Shown: positions 51,315-60,981, numbered from the stretch's first letter. The stretch is 64,000 nucleotides of DNA from Pseudoxanthomonas dokdonensis (GCF_001431405.1 NZ_LDJL01000016.1:40389-104388); one strand, 5' to 3'. Translations and numbers: made by a program. The notes: generated from the sequence alone by a model not told the origin.

Positions 51315-53972
51315 TCAGCTCCCAGTCCCGTCGACGGCCTGCTGCTGGAACAGCACCGGTTGCGGCTTGTGCAGCTCGAAACCCTGGCCCATGTCCACGC
51401 CCAGATCGCGCAGGGTCTGCAGGATGGACGCATTGCTGACCCATTCGGCGACCACCTTCTTGCCCAGTTGATGGCCAATCTGGGTGATGGCGGTGACGAT
51501 GGTGCGGCTCATCGGCGCGTGATCCAGGTCCTGGATGAAACTGCCGTCGATCTTGATGATGTCCGCCGGCAGGTTCTTCAGGTAGCCGAACGAGGACATG
51601 CCGGCGCCGAAATCATCCAGTGCGATGCTGCAGCCGGCGGCGCGCAGGCGCTCGATGAACTGCACCACCTTGAGCAGGCTGCGGACCGCCACCGTTTCGG
51701 TGATTTCGAAACACAGCCGGGCCGGTGGCACCTGGTGGCGGCGGATCAGATCCAGGATGAAGTCGGCCAGATCATCGTCTTCGATGCTGGCCCCCGACAG
51801 GTTGATGGCGCACAGGCCGGGCAGGGTGCCGCTGGCATGCAGGCGGCTGAAGTTGGCCAGTGCCTGCTGGATCACCCAGCGATCGATGGTCGGCATCAGG
51901 CCGTAACGCTCGGCCGCCGGCAGGAAGAAGCCGGGCGAAATGATCCGTCCATCCTCGTCGCGCAGGCGCAGCAGCAATTCGAAATGCGGCTCGCCACCGG
52001 CGCCGTCCTGCAGCGGTTGAATCTGCTGGTATTCCAGCAGCAGCCGGTTTTCCTCCATCGCCCAGCGGATCTTGTTGGCCCACTGCATCTCGCTCTGGCG
52101 GCGCGAGGTGGCATCGTCCTCGCGGTAAACGTGGACGCGGTTGCGGCCGCTTTCCTTGGCCTGGTAGCAGGCGGTATCGGCCCACGCCAGCAAATGCTTC
52201 AGGCTGATGCCACCGCGCTCGACCATGACCACGCCGATGCTGGCGCTGACCGTGTAGGTGCGGCCATCCCAGACGAACATCAGGCCTTCGATGCAGCGGC
52301 GCATGCGGTCGGCGACCTGCAACGCTTCTTCCTGGTCCAGGTCGTAGGCGACCAGGCCGAACTCATCGCCACCCAGCCGTGCCAGCACGTCGCCTTCGCG
52401 CAGTTGCTGGCGCATCGCGAAGGCCAGTTGGGCCAGCAGCTGATCGCCGGCCATGTGCCCGGAAATATCATTGATCAGCTTGAACTGATCGAGATCGATG
52501 TACAGCAGCGCCCACGGCCGCCGGCCGCCCGGACGCACCAGGGCCTGGCTGACGAAGCGTTCGAACTCGCGCCGGTTGTAGAGGTCGGTCAGCGCGTCGT
52601 GGGTGGCCTGGTAGCTCAACAGATCATTGAGCTTGCGCTGCTCGGAGATATCCGAAGCCACCATCAACAGGCTTTCGCGATCGACCACGTTGACCCGGGC
52701 GATGGCGGCATTGGCCCAGAACGTGGTGCCGGACAACGATGACAGCAACGCCTCGATATTGCCCCAGTAATCGCCACCGGCGCAGAACGCATCGGCCTGC
52801 GCACGCAGTTGCGGGTCGCTGAACAGCGCCGGCAGCGGCCGCTCCGCCGCCACCACGTCGCCCAGGCGTTGCCGTGCCGCCTGGTTGGCATAGTGGATGA
52901 CGCCGCTGCGGGTATCGGCGACCAGTACCAGTGCCGGTAGCAGATCGTTCAGGACCCGGAAGCGCTCCTCGCTCTGCTGGAAGCGCTCGCTCATCTCGGT
53001 GCCCAGCACCACCGCCCGCCGCCGGGTCGAGGCCAGCGACCACAGCAGCATCGAGAACAACAGGCTGATCAGCCCGCCGGCGGTCAGGATCAGCGGCAGG
53101 TTGTCGCTGGTGCCGGTCGCCATGCGCGGTTGCAGCTCGATGTTCCAGCGCTGGCCGCCGTACGCCATCTGTCGATGCAAGGCCGATTCGCCGGCCGCGA
53201 ATCGGCCACCGGAGTCGTAGAAATAGCCGCCTGCGGGCTCGGCCGCGTTGGCCAACCGTATCCGGAAGGTCTCGAGCATCGTGCCGTGCAGGGTTTCCTG
53301 CAGCAGCGGCTGCAGCCGCAGGGCGATGGCGAGTGCGCCAATATCGCGTGCGCGGCGCTCGGGGACGGTACGCGGATAGGGCCCGCTGGAATACACCGGC
53401 AGGCGCACGGTCACCCCCAGCGGATGGCTGCCCTGGCTCAGCTGGCGCACCCGGAACGGCGCCGACAACACCGGCGTGTCGGCATCGCGCGCGGCCAGCA
53501 GGGCCTGCATGTTGGGGCGCTGGCGGGCGATGTCGAACTGCAGCAGGCTTTCGTTGTTGCGTTGGGGTGTGACCAGTTCGTAGACATAGCGTGGCCCCGG
53601 CATGCGGCGGGCGAAGCCGGTGCTCAAGTGGCTGCCGAGCCGGTTGGAGCGCATCAGGTTGTCGTTGTAGCGCGCGAACTGCGCTTGATCGATCCTGTCG
53701 TTGGCCAGGAACACCGTCTGCATGGCACGCAACTGGGCGGCGGTGCGTTCAAAAGGCGACTGCAGCTGTCGCGGCACCCGGTCCGCCAGCGCCTCCCATT
53801 GGCCCCGCAGGTGCTCGCGCTGGACCAGCATGTCGCGATACGCCAGCAGCCCGGTCAGGACCAGGCCCAGCAGCAACGCGGTCAGCGCCCAGGCCGGGGG
53901 CGAAATCCCCCGCAGACCGAGCAGGGCATCCCCCGGTGATACTGCGGTATCCGGCTCGCTATAAAGTGACAT
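51315..53972 (-). CDS. Membrane CHASE-PAS-GGDEF-EAL cyclic di-GMP protein
   Basis: 885 residues from the ATG at 53972; a TTG at 54017 and ATG at 54011 are other candidates and none has a good ribosome site. Two membrane segments (about 28-46 and 300-320) flank a periplasmic CHASE-like sensor domain; a PAS domain (about 345-455) leads to a GGDEF domain with intact LGGDEF (about 533) and an RxxD inhibitory site just before it (REGD); the EAL domain has ELLLR in place of EALLR and IALDDFGAGMSS, KIDGSFI, AEWVSN. Likely active as a cyclase and perhaps as a phosphodiesterase. It would link an external signal to c-di-GMP. Confidence 0.88.
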   Translation of the reverse strand: MSLYSEPDTAVSPGDALLGLRGISPPAWALTALLLGLVLTGLLAYRDMLVQREHLRGQWEALADRVPRQLQSPFERTAAQLRAMQTVFLANDRIDQAQFARYNDNLMRSNRLGSHLSTGFARRMPGPRYVYELVTPQRNNESLLQFDIARQRPNMQALLAARDADTPVLSAPFRVRQLSQGSHPLGVTVRLPVYSSGPYPRTVPERRARDIGALAIALRLQPLLQETLHGTMLETFRIRLANAAEPAGGYFYDSGGRFAAGESALHRQMAYGGQRWNIELQPRMATGTSDNLPLILTAGGLISLLFSMLLWSLASTRRRAVVLGTEMSERFQQSEERFRVLNDLLPALVLVADTRSGVIHYANQAARQRLGDVVAAERPLPALFSDPQLRAQADAFCAGGDYWGNIEALLSSLSGTTFWANAAIARVNVVDRESLLMVASDISEQRKLNDLLSYQATHDALTDLYNRREFERFVSQALVRPGGRRPWALLYIDLDQFKLINDISGHMAGDQLLAQLAFAMRQQLREGDVLARLGGDEFGLVAYDLDQEEALQVADRMRRCIEGLMFVWDGRTYTVSASIGVVMVERGGISLKHLLAWADTACYQAKESGRNRVHVYREDDATSRRQSEMQWANKIRWAMEENRLLLEYQQIQPLQDGAGGEPHFELLLRLRDEDGRIISPGFFLPAAERYGLMPTIDRWVIQQALANFSRLHASGTLPGLCAINLSGASIEDDDLADFILDLIRRHQVPPARLCFEITETVAVRSLLKVVQFIERLRAAGCSIALDDFGAGMSSFGYLKNLPADIIKIDGSFIQDLDHAPMSRTIVTAITQIGHQLGKKVVAEWVSNASILQTLRDLGVDMGQGFELHKPQPVLFQQQAVDGTGS

Positions 53973-54308
53973 CCTTCCACTCGAAGATAGAGGCGTTCGC
54001 TGGGTCTGCATCTGCAAGCATAGGGGCCGGTTGTGGACGTGTCATCAAGCGTGGGCCCAGACGGCACGTTGGCCGACGCCGGGGGCTCATGTCTGGTATC
54101 GGCAGCGGTCGGCGAAACTGTGATGGACTCGGCGGCAACCGCAGACAATCCTGAACCCTCACACATTTTCTTCACGCCACACAGGGTGTTCGATATTTGA
54201 CCGGCAGCGCTTTCATTGAACGATAACAATGACTGCCGCGGCGCGCTGCCATTGCGCGACGGAAGATACAGCATGGCCAGCGGATAGCCCCACAAGTCGC
54301 TTCCGGGG
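53973..54308. other. Intergenic region between the GGDEF-EAL gene and the lipoprotein remnant
   Basis: 336 bases with no coding frame I can support. A TTGACC at about 54197 and GATAAC 19 bases further form a weak plus-strand promoter candidate. Confidence 0.5.
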
Positions 54309-54416
54309 ATGGGTTTGCTGGCGGTGGCACTGGCCGGCTGCTCCAGTTACCTCAAGCGTGCCGGGTTTGACAGCACCATCGCCGACCTGCGGGCGACCGA
54401 CCAGCAGCACTTTTGA
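54309..54416 (+). pseudogene. Remnant of an OmpA-type lipoprotein gene
   Basis: A 35-codon frame begins MGLLAVALAGCSSYLKRAGF and ends after DSTIADLRATDQQHF at a TGA. The lipobox LAGC and the following FDSTIADLRATDQ are the typical start of the OmpA-family lipoproteins of Xanthomonadaceae, which continue for some 200 residues; here the gene stops after about 25 mature residues. Upstream, an in-frame TAG (54285) cuts off the charged part of the signal peptide. Thus it lacks both ends and looks like a decayed gene; expression as a tiny lipoprotein is less likely. Confidence 0.6.
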
Positions 54417-54547
54417 TGCTGCGGCCAGGACGCCGCTCGCCGGCATCGTGGCTTGTGGCCCAGCCGGCGTCCGTTGTTCACTGCGCGGTCGTCCGCGGCC
54501 GCGGGCAGCCGTTAGACTGGACCCACTCCCCCGGCTTATTGTTTCCA

Positions 54548-55690
54548 ATGCCTGTACGCATCGTCGTTTGTGTTGCCCTGATTCTGCTGTCGGCCTGCAA
54601 ACCCGCGCCTCCGGCGCCGGCGCCGGCCGTGGTCGCGGTCGAGACCGCCAACGGCAGCGAGGAGAGCGGCGCCATCAGCGTCGGCAAAGCCGCGACCCGA
54701 AAGGAAAAGATCGACCTCAGCAAGACCACCGAGTGGCCCAACGTGCCGCTGACCGCCGGCGTCACCCAGGTCAGCTGCGAGCTGGATTACAGCCAGGGCG
54801 ACGGCCAGCCGCTGGACAGCCTGGATTTCCTGCAGCTGGCCGACGCGATCAAACCCTGCAAGCAGACCGGGGTGGTGCGGCTGCGCTACACCGGCAAGAT
54901 CAATGCCGAATTCACCGCGTTGATGGAGCGGGTGTCGAATATCGCCCAGCGCATGGACATCCAGGAACGGGTGCTGGACATCAGTTCCAGCGGCGGCCAG
55001 GTCGAAGACGCGATTCGTGCTGGCGACATCATCGGCGCTTCGCAATGGACGCTGTGGGTGCGCGAGGACGCCATCTGCCACAGCTCCTGCGTGCTGATCC
55101 TGGCCGCTGGCGACCAGCGGGTGATTGCCGGACGCGTCGGCATCCACCGGATGATGCGGATCAACTCCAAGGCCACCACCCGCGCCGAACTCAGCCAGGA
55201 ACTGCGCGAGGTCTACGCCCAGCTCAAGGATTACCTGGAACGCAACGGCGCGGCGGTGACCATCGCCGATTTGATGATGACCGTACCCAACCGCAAGCTG
55301 CGGCTGCTGGATAATGGCGAACTGATGGAATACGGCCTGCAGGGCGCCAATGCCGCGCAGGACGATCTGGACCGGATTCGCCTGACCCGCGATTGCGGCG
55401 AGGATTTCGTCCGCCGCCGTGATGAATTCCTGCTCGCCTTCACCCGCCGTTGCGGCGCGCCCGGATTCGCGGTCGAAGAGATGAATGCCTGCGGTCTGGC
55501 GCTGCGTGGCGATTACGGCTTCCCCGACCAGACCTGTCCGCACGAAAGCCCGCTGGCCGAATTCGACCGTCGCCTGTCGGCACGCGGCGAACGCGAAAAA
55601 GCCGAATCGCTGGCCGCGCCCGCGGCGGCCGGCTCGGCCGCGCTGGTGCCACAGGAAACACTGGAGCCGACCGGCCCGGAAGATGGCTGA
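54548..55690 (+). CDS. Lipoprotein with ClpP/crotonase-like fold (COG3904-type)
   Basis: 380 residues. Lipoprotein signal with lipobox LLSAC (Cys17), then a Pro-rich linker. From residue about 110: RLRYTGKINAEFTALMERV, ERVLDISSSGGQVEDAIRAG (as in the ClpP/SppA oxyanion region), and AICHSSCVLILAAGDQR with a Ser at the nucleophile position of this group. These periplasmic proteins resemble serine proteases or peptidase-like folds, function unproven. C-terminal 100 residues contain several Cys (CGAPGF, NACGLAL, TCPHE) that could form disulfides. It is separated from the lipoprotein remnant by 131 bases. Confidence 0.72.
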   Translation: MPVRIVVCVALILLSACKPAPPAPAPAVVAVETANGSEESGAISVGKAATRKEKIDLSKTTEWPNVPLTAGVTQVSCELDYSQGDGQPLDSLDFLQLADAIKPCKQTGVVRLRYTGKINAEFTALMERVSNIAQRMDIQERVLDISSSGGQVEDAIRAGDIIGASQWTLWVREDAICHSSCVLILAAGDQRVIAGRVGIHRMMRINSKATTRAELSQELREVYAQLKDYLERNGAAVTIADLMMTVPNRKLRLLDNGELMEYGLQGANAAQDDLDRIRLTRDCGEDFVRRRDEFLLAFTRRCGAPGFAVEEMNACGLALRGDYGFPDQTCPHESPLAEFDRRLSARGEREKAESLAAPAAAGSAALVPQETLEPTGPEDG

Positions 55691-55714
55691 GGCACTGTCG
55701 GCCGCTGCCGGCAT

Positions 55715-56368
55715 TCAATCCCGCTCGAAGCGTGCCAGTTCGTCCAGCGCCTGATTGGCGCGAATGATGCTGGCACCTGCCAGTGGTATATCCGGAGTCT
55801 GGCCTGGACCCCGTTGCCTGGCCATTTGCGCACGGCGCTGGATGGCCCATGTCAGCAGCAATGCGGGAATTCCGATTGCCACCGCCCAACCGACAACGCC
55901 CGGTCGGTGTGCGTAGATGTCCACGCCCACCAGCGCAGCCAGGGCCATAAAAAAGGGGATCCAGAGCAGGCACCAGCTCGCCCCCAGCCACATACCGCCG
56001 ATCGCGTACATGCGGCTCAATTGCGCCAGCTTCTTCTGCAGCAGCAGCACCGGCAGCGACGGATCGACGCGGCCCAGCGCCATGGTCATGCCGCCCAGTG
56101 CAATGGCCAGGATGCCGTAGATGTGCAGGATGATGCCGGCCACCAGCAGGTGTGGCACATCGGCATGGGCGCTCCAGCAAGACACTCCCAGCACCAGCAT
56201 GCCGATGCCCAGCAGGATTTGCAGGCATTGGCCCCAGAACAGCGGACGCAGACTGGATCGGGCACGGTGCAGCTTTGTCTCTCTCAACAGTTCCAGATTG
56301 ATGGCGTTCTGCTGTTGCAGCTGTTGTCCCAGCGTTTGCCAGCTAGCTTTGAAGTCGTCGAGTTCCAT
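55715..56368 (-). CDS. Membrane protein paired with an ECF sigma factor
   Basis: 217 residues. N-terminal 45 residues are soluble and helical (MELDDFKASWQTLGQQLQQQ), as in anti-sigma-like partners; four hydrophobic segments follow in two pairs (about 46-85 and 120-175), and the tail is charged. I do not recognise a named family. It starts 36 bases after the stop of the sigma-factor gene on the same strand, so it is probably its regulator or target. No zinc-binding (ZAS) Cys-His motif is seen, so this would be a different kind of anti-sigma factor. Confidence 0.7.
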   Translation of the reverse strand: MELDDFKASWQTLGQQLQQQNAINLELLRETKLHRARSSLRPLFWGQCLQILLGIGMLVLGVSCWSAHADVPHLLVAGIILHIYGILAIALGGMTMALGRVDPSLPVLLLQKKLAQLSRMYAIGGMWLGASWCLLWIPFFMALAALVGVDIYAHRPGVVGWAVAIGIPALLLTWAIQRRAQMARQRGPGQTPDIPLAGASIIRANQALDELARFERD

Positions 56369-56403
56369 GCGTTGTTCCCAATGAGTCGAGCGAGGCGAGA
56401 AGG

Positions 56404-56928
56404 TCAGAAATCAGCGCGCAGGCGTTGTTTCAGTCGATGGATACGGGTGGCGACGTTGATTTCGGAGATGCCGAGAATGTCGCCGATTTCCCGGTAGCTG
56501 TGACCGTCCAGATACAGCAGCATCAACGCGCGCTCCATCGGTTCCAGCTGCTGTATGCACTGCTGCAGGCGTTGCAGCTGATGTTCGGTCTCGGCGTCGC
56601 GGCTGTTGTCGTCACTCAGGTGCTGCAGTTGTTCGTCCATTGGATCGGCCAGTTGCCGGCGCGGAACGTCATGACGCAGATGGGAAATGGCTACGTTCAG
56701 CGCAATCCGGTAGGCCCAGGTGGAAAAGCGACGTTGGCGGTCGTAATCGGCGAACGCGCGCCAGAGCTGCAGCAGGATGTCCTGGACCAGATCGGCGCGA
56801 TCCTGCCGATGGCGGCTGTAACCATGCGCGACTTTGAGCACGATGCCTTGATGCTGGTGAATGAGTTGCGCGAACTCGGCTCTGGCGTCGACCAGGGAGG
56901 GACCCATCGGCTCAGTCATGGCGGGCAT
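56404..56928 (-). CDS. ECF-type RNA polymerase sigma factor
   Basis: 174 residues from the ATG at 56928 (56919 is also possible; no strong ribosome site). Sigma region 2 (DLVQDILLQLWRAFADYDRQRRFSTWAYRIALN) and region 4 (MERALMLLYLDGHSYREIGDILGISEINVATRIHRLKQRLR) are clear. Typical of the extracytoplasmic function group that responds to envelope or metal stress through an inner-membrane partner, which the next gene probably encodes. Its target promoters were not identified. Confidence 0.9.
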   Translation of the reverse strand: MPAMTEPMGPSLVDARAEFAQLIHQHQGIVLKVAHGYSRHRQDRADLVQDILLQLWRAFADYDRQRRFSTWAYRIALNVAISHLRHDVPRRQLADPMDEQLQHLSDDNSRDAETEHQLQRLQQCIQQLEPMERALMLLYLDGHSYREIGDILGISEINVATRIHRLKQRLRADF

Positions 56929-57188
56929 CGGTATCGGCTTTTGCGGGTTACAGGGATGATTCGCGGCAGTGGATGTTTCCTTGCAGGAACTTTCATCTAT
57001 TGCCGGCGGCCAGCGGGCGGCAACTGCGCCGCGGGACAATCGCTACACCGGCACAAGCCCTCGGCACCCCGCACCGGCGGACAACGAAGAGCGCTTTGCC
57101 GCTTTACCGGGAACTACTGGACTCAACCGTTCAATTGCCGGAGCAGCCGACCACGCATAAACGTTGTGGAGCGCCGGTGACCACGCGG

Positions 57189-57422
57189 TCAGCGATGATC
57201 GGCAGCCACCACCTGGATGTCGGTGTCCTCCAGGGTCACCACCTGGCCGGCGCGGATCTTGCAGGTCTTGCGCAGTTCCTGCTGGCCATCAACGCTGACC
57301 GCGCCGCTGGCGACGATCGCCTTGCCGGCGCCACCGCTGTCGCACAGGCCGACCAGTTTCAGCAGTTGGTTGAGTTCGACATGATCGCGGTCGGGTTCGA
57401 GTTCGAATTGCACGGTTTGCAT
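57189..57422 (-). CDS. S4 domain RNA-binding protein (YbcJ-like)
   Basis: 77 residues. An isolated S4 RNA-binding fold: DHVELNQLLKLVGLCDSGGAGKAIVASGAVSVDGQ followed by KIRAGQVV, as in YbcJ and the ribosome-associated heat-shock-like small proteins. No catalytic domain. Minus strand, 260 bases upstream of the sigma-factor gene in the same direction; the gap is GC-rich with no promoter I can defend. Confidence 0.87.
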   Translation of the reverse strand: MQTVQFELEPDRDHVELNQLLKLVGLCDSGGAGKAIVASGAVSVDGQQELRKTCKIRAGQVVTLEDTDIQVVAADHR

Positions 57423-57615
57423 GGATAGACCGGGGGATGGGGCAGATGGTGATTATCGCTGTTGCGGGGCGGAACGGGCATGCGCTGGCATGTCCGCTCA
57501 CCCCGGTGGCTGACAAGGTCGCCGGAACCGGCCGGCGGTCACTGATTGACACCGCCCGTACGCTAGCGAACGTCACATCCGCTCGCCGACAATCGGGCAT
57601 TGCCGGGAGAATCAC

Positions 57616-58641
57616 TTGAGCGCCGTCCAACCCATCGCTGACGCCAGTCAGCTGCGCAAGTTCTGCGCCCAGTTCGCCAAGCCACGACTGGGGCCGGCCA
57701 TCTGGCAACTGCTGAACACCTTGCCACCGCTGCTGGCGCTGTGGACGCTGATGGCATGGAGCGTGGTCGCCGGCTGGGGCTACGGCTGGACCTTGCTGAT
57801 GGCGGTGCCGGCGGCGGGGCTGTATGTACGTCTTTTCATCATCCAGCACGATTGCGGCCACGGCTCGTTTTTTGCCAGCCAGCGCGCCAATGACCTGGTC
57901 GGCGGCTGCCTGGGCCTGATTACACTGTTCCCGTACGGCTACTGGAAGAAGACCCACGCCATCCACCATGGCACCTCGGGCAACCTGGACCGGCGCGAGA
58001 TGGGCGATATCGACACCCTGACCGTGGCCGAATACGAGGCGCGTTCATGGCTGGGACGGTGCTGCTATCGCTTCTACCGCAGCACCCCGGTGCTGCTGGG
58101 CATCGGCCCGCTGTACCAGTTCGTAATCAAGCACCGTTTTCCGTTCGACCTGCCCTTCAGCTGGAAAAAGGAATGGGCCAGCGTGATGCGCAACAATCTG
58201 ACCCTGGCGGTGGCGATCGTGGTGCTGGGGTTTGCGATTGGCTGGCACACCGTGTTCATGGTCCACCTGCCGATCGTGCTGCTGGCCGGTGCGGTGGGGG
58301 TGTGGCTGTTCTATGTGCAGCACACCTTCGAAGGTGCCTACTGGTCGCGGCGTGAAGACTGGGATGCCGGCAAGGCGGCGGTTGCCGGCAGTTCGTATTT
58401 CGACCTGCCACGGGTGCTGCACTGGTTCACCGGCAATATCGGCTATCACCACATCCATCACCTGGCCAGCCGCATTCCCAACTACCGCCTGCGCGAGGCC
58501 TTCGAATCCAGCGAGCTGCTGCGCCAGGCACCGCGGGTGACGCTGTTTTCCAGCTTCCGTTCCGCCGGCCTCAAGCTATGGGACGAAGAAAAGCAGCGGA
58601 TGGTCGGATTTGGCCGGCGCCGCCGGCCGCCGGCGCCCTGA
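57616..58641 (+). CDS. Fatty acid desaturase
   Basis: 341 residues from a TTG start at 57616 preceded by a GGGAGA ribosome site five bases before it. Four or so membrane segments surround three His boxes: [16 protein letters not shown] and HHIHH in [11 protein letters not shown], the metal ligands of membrane di-iron desaturases. It introduces double bonds in acyl chains of membrane lipids, needing an electron donor not encoded here. Single gene. Confidence 0.88.
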   Translation: MSAVQPIADASQLRKFCAQFAKPRLGPAIWQLLNTLPPLLALWTLMAWSVVAGWGYGWTLLMAVPAAGLYVRLFIIQHDCGHGSFFASQRANDLVGGCLGLITLFPYGYWKKTHAIHHGTSGNLDRREMGDIDTLTVAEYEARSWLGRCCYRFYRSTPVLLGIGPLYQFVIKHRFPFDLPFSWKKEWASVMRNNLTLAVAIVVLGFAIGWHTVFMVHLPIVLLAGAVGVWLFYVQHTFEGAYWSRREDWDAGKAAVAGSSYFDLPRVLHWFTGNIGYHHIHHLASRIPNYRLREAFESSELLRQAPRVTLFSSFRSAGLKLWDEEKQRMVGFGRRRRPPAP

Positions 58642-58768
58642 TCCGGCGCAAACAGCGTCCGGGCAAGGCCGTCGTGATGCCCTGTTCATGTTGCAGGGGG
58701 ACAGCCACCTGTATGTGAGCGCACAATAGCGTGCTTGCGTGCGCACTCCGCGACGCCCGGAGTTCCCC

Positions 58769-60862
58769 ATGTCTGAATCAACCCCTTCCGAATCCCTGGT
58801 CTTTGCCGATCTCGGCCTGTCCGCGCCGGTCATGGCCGCGGTCACCGAAGTCGGCTACGAGTCGCCGTCGCCGATCCAGGCCGCCACCATCCCGGCACTG
58901 CTGGCCGGCCGTGACCTGCTGGGCACCGCCCAGACCGGTACCGGCAAGACCGCCGCGTTCGCGCTGCCGGTGCTGTCCAACCTGGACCTGTCGGCGAAGA
59001 AGCCGCAGGTGCTGGTGCTGGCGCCGACCCGCGAACTGGCGATCCAGGTCGCTGAAGCCTTCCAGCGCTATGCCGCCAAGATCCCCGGTTTCCATGTGCT
59101 GCCGGTGTATGGCGGCCAGAGTTACTACCCGCAGCTGCAGGCGCTCAAGCGTGGCGTGCACGTGGTGGTGGGTACCCCGGGACGGATCATCGATCACCTC
59201 GAGCGCGGTTCGCTGGATTTGTCCGGCCTGACCACGCTGGTGCTGGACGAAGCCGACGAAATGCTGCGCATGGGTTTTATCGACGATGTCGAGACCGTGC
59301 TCAAGAAGACCCCGGAAACCCGCCAGGTGGCGCTGTTCTCGGCGACCATGCCGGCGGCGATCCGGCGCATCGCCCAGACCTATCTGAAAGACCCGGCCGA
59401 GGTCACCATCGCGGCCAAGACCACCACCTCGGCCAACATCAGCCAGCGCTACTGGTTCGTCAGCGGCATGCACAAGCTGGATGCGCTGACCCGCATCCTC
59501 GAAGCCGAAACCTTCGACGCGATGATCATCTTCGCCCGGACCAAGGCCGCGACCGAGGAGCTGGCTGAAAAGCTGCAGGCGCGTGGATTGGCGGCGGGCG
59601 CCATCAATGGCGACATCCAGCAGGCGCAGCGCGAGAAGATCATCCAGCAGCTCAAGGACGGCACCATCGACGTGCTGGTGGCCACCGACGTGGCCGCACG
59701 CGGGCTGGACGTGGAGCGCATCAGCCATGTGCTCAACTACGACATCCCCTATGACACCGAAAGCTACGTCCACCGCATCGGCCGCACCGGCCGTGCCGGT
59801 CGCAGCGGCGAGGCGATCCTGTTCGTCACCCCGCGTGAGAAGGGCATGCTGCGTGCTATCGAGCGTGCGACCCGCCAGCCGATCCAGGAAATGCAGCTGC
59901 CCAGTGTGGAAGCGGTCAACGACAAGCGCGTGGCACGCTTCCTCGGCCGCATCACCGATACCCTGGCCTCGGGCGAAGCCGGCGACTATCGCAGCCTGAT
60001 CGAGAGCTACGAGCGCGAACACAACGTGCCGGCGGTCGACATCGCCGCGGCCCTGGCGCGACTGGTGCAGGGCAAGACCCCGTTGCTGCTGTCAGCGGAT
60101 CGTCCGCGTCCGTCAGCGCAGGACCGCGACCGCGGCGCGCGCAACGAGCGTGCTCCGCGCGAGGATCGCTTCCCGCGCCGTGACGGCGCCGGCAGCGAAC
60201 GTCCGCGCAGCTTTGACCGGCCGCCACGCGAGCAGGGCAGTGAACGCCCGCGCCATGAGCGTCCGCCGTTCGAGCGTGCCGGCGAGCGGCCACGCGCCGA
60301 GCCGCCACGTTTCGAACAGCCCCGTTTCGAGCAGCCGCGCTTCGAGCAGCCCCGTTTCGAGCAGGAGCGTGGCGAGCGCCCGCGTTTCGACAAGCCACCG
60401 CGCGGCGAACCCGAAGTCGGGATGGAAACCTTCCGTATCGAGGTCGGCCACCAGCATGGGGTCAAGCCGGCCAACATCGTCGGTGCAATCGCCAACGAAG
60501 CAGGACTGGAAAGCCGTTACATCGGCCGCATCGACATCCACGACGATCACACCGTGCTGGACCTGCCCGACGGCATGCCGCCTGAAATCATGAGCCACCT
60601 GAAAAAGGTCTGGGTTTCGGGGCAGCAGTTGCGCATCCACAAACTGGGTGATGGTCCCGGCGATGCGCCGCCGCGCCGCTTTGGCAAGCCGGCGCCTGCC
60701 GGTGGGCCGCGGCCACACGCGGGCAAACCCGGCGGCGGCAGGTTTGCCGGCAAGCCGGGCGCTGGTGGCAGGCCGGGTGGCAAACCGATGGGCGCGCGCG
60801 ATGGCGGTGGCTTTCCGCCCAAGCCACATCGCAAAGGCCCCGGCAAGCCCGGCAACTTCTGA
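58769..60862 (+). CDS. deaD: DEAD-box RNA helicase, DeaD/CsdA type
   Basis: 697 residues from the ATG at 58769 (a GTG at 58739 is longer). Helicase motifs: AQTGTGKT (54-61), PTRELAIQ, LDEADE near 158-164, SATMP, and HRIGRTGRAGR. The C-terminal half has a charged, Arg/Pro-rich linker with four PRFEQ repeats (60305-60364), and then a DbpA/CsdA-type RNA-binding domain (about 550-630, FRIEVGHQHGVKPANIVGAI, IDIHDDHTVLDLP), ending in a Gly/Lys/Pro-rich tail. Cold-shock and ribosome assembly helicase. Longer than E. coli DeaD mainly in the tails. Confidence 0.93.
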   Translation: MSESTPSESLVFADLGLSAPVMAAVTEVGYESPSPIQAATIPALLAGRDLLGTAQTGTGKTAAFALPVLSNLDLSAKKPQVLVLAPTRELAIQVAEAFQRYAAKIPGFHVLPVYGGQSYYPQLQALKRGVHVVVGTPGRIIDHLERGSLDLSGLTTLVLDEADEMLRMGFIDDVETVLKKTPETRQVALFSATMPAAIRRIAQTYLKDPAEVTIAAKTTTSANISQRYWFVSGMHKLDALTRILEAETFDAMIIFARTKAATEELAEKLQARGLAAGAINGDIQQAQREKIIQQLKDGTIDVLVATDVAARGLDVERISHVLNYDIPYDTESYVHRIGRTGRAGRSGEAILFVTPREKGMLRAIERATRQPIQEMQLPSVEAVNDKRVARFLGRITDTLASGEAGDYRSLIESYEREHNVPAVDIAAALARLVQGKTPLLLSADRPRPSAQDRDRGARNERAPREDRFPRRDGAGSERPRSFDRPPREQGSERPRHERPPFERAGERPRAEPPRFEQPRFEQPRFEQPRFEQERGERPRFDKPPRGEPEVGMETFRIEVGHQHGVKPANIVGAIANEAGLESRYIGRIDIHDDHTVLDLPDGMPPEIMSHLKKVWVSGQQLRIHKLGDGPGDAPPRRFGKPAPAGGPRPHAGKPGGGRFAGKPGAGGRPGGKPMGARDGGGFPPKPHRKGPGKPGNF
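60305..60364 (+). repeat. Four tandem 15-base units encoding PRFEQ
   Basis: Four consecutive 15-base units in the deaD linker encode PRFEQ. They differ at synonymous positions (cgt/cgc, gaa/gag), so they have diverged by point mutation rather than having just expanded. They make a short charged/aromatic RNA-binding or spacer stretch. Confidence 0.8.
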
Positions 60863-60981
60863 TCCGCCGGCTGCCGCTGCGACCGGCGACGACGACTGTC
60901 GTGCCGGTCGATAAACCTGTCGGCCGATAAACGCGCCGTGCAGCCCTGGCCTGCGCGGTGCAGACATCCGATGATGCATCC

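Noticed and set aside
50706..52742. 678-codon plus-strand frame opposite porin and GGDEF-EAL genes
   Set aside because: Spans parts of two real genes on the other strand and has no family features.
54229..55314. 361-codon plus-strand frame over the lipoprotein remnant and COG3904-like gene
   Set aside because: Out of frame with the lipoprotein at 54548 and low-complexity Arg/Gly/Ala; a shadow frame.
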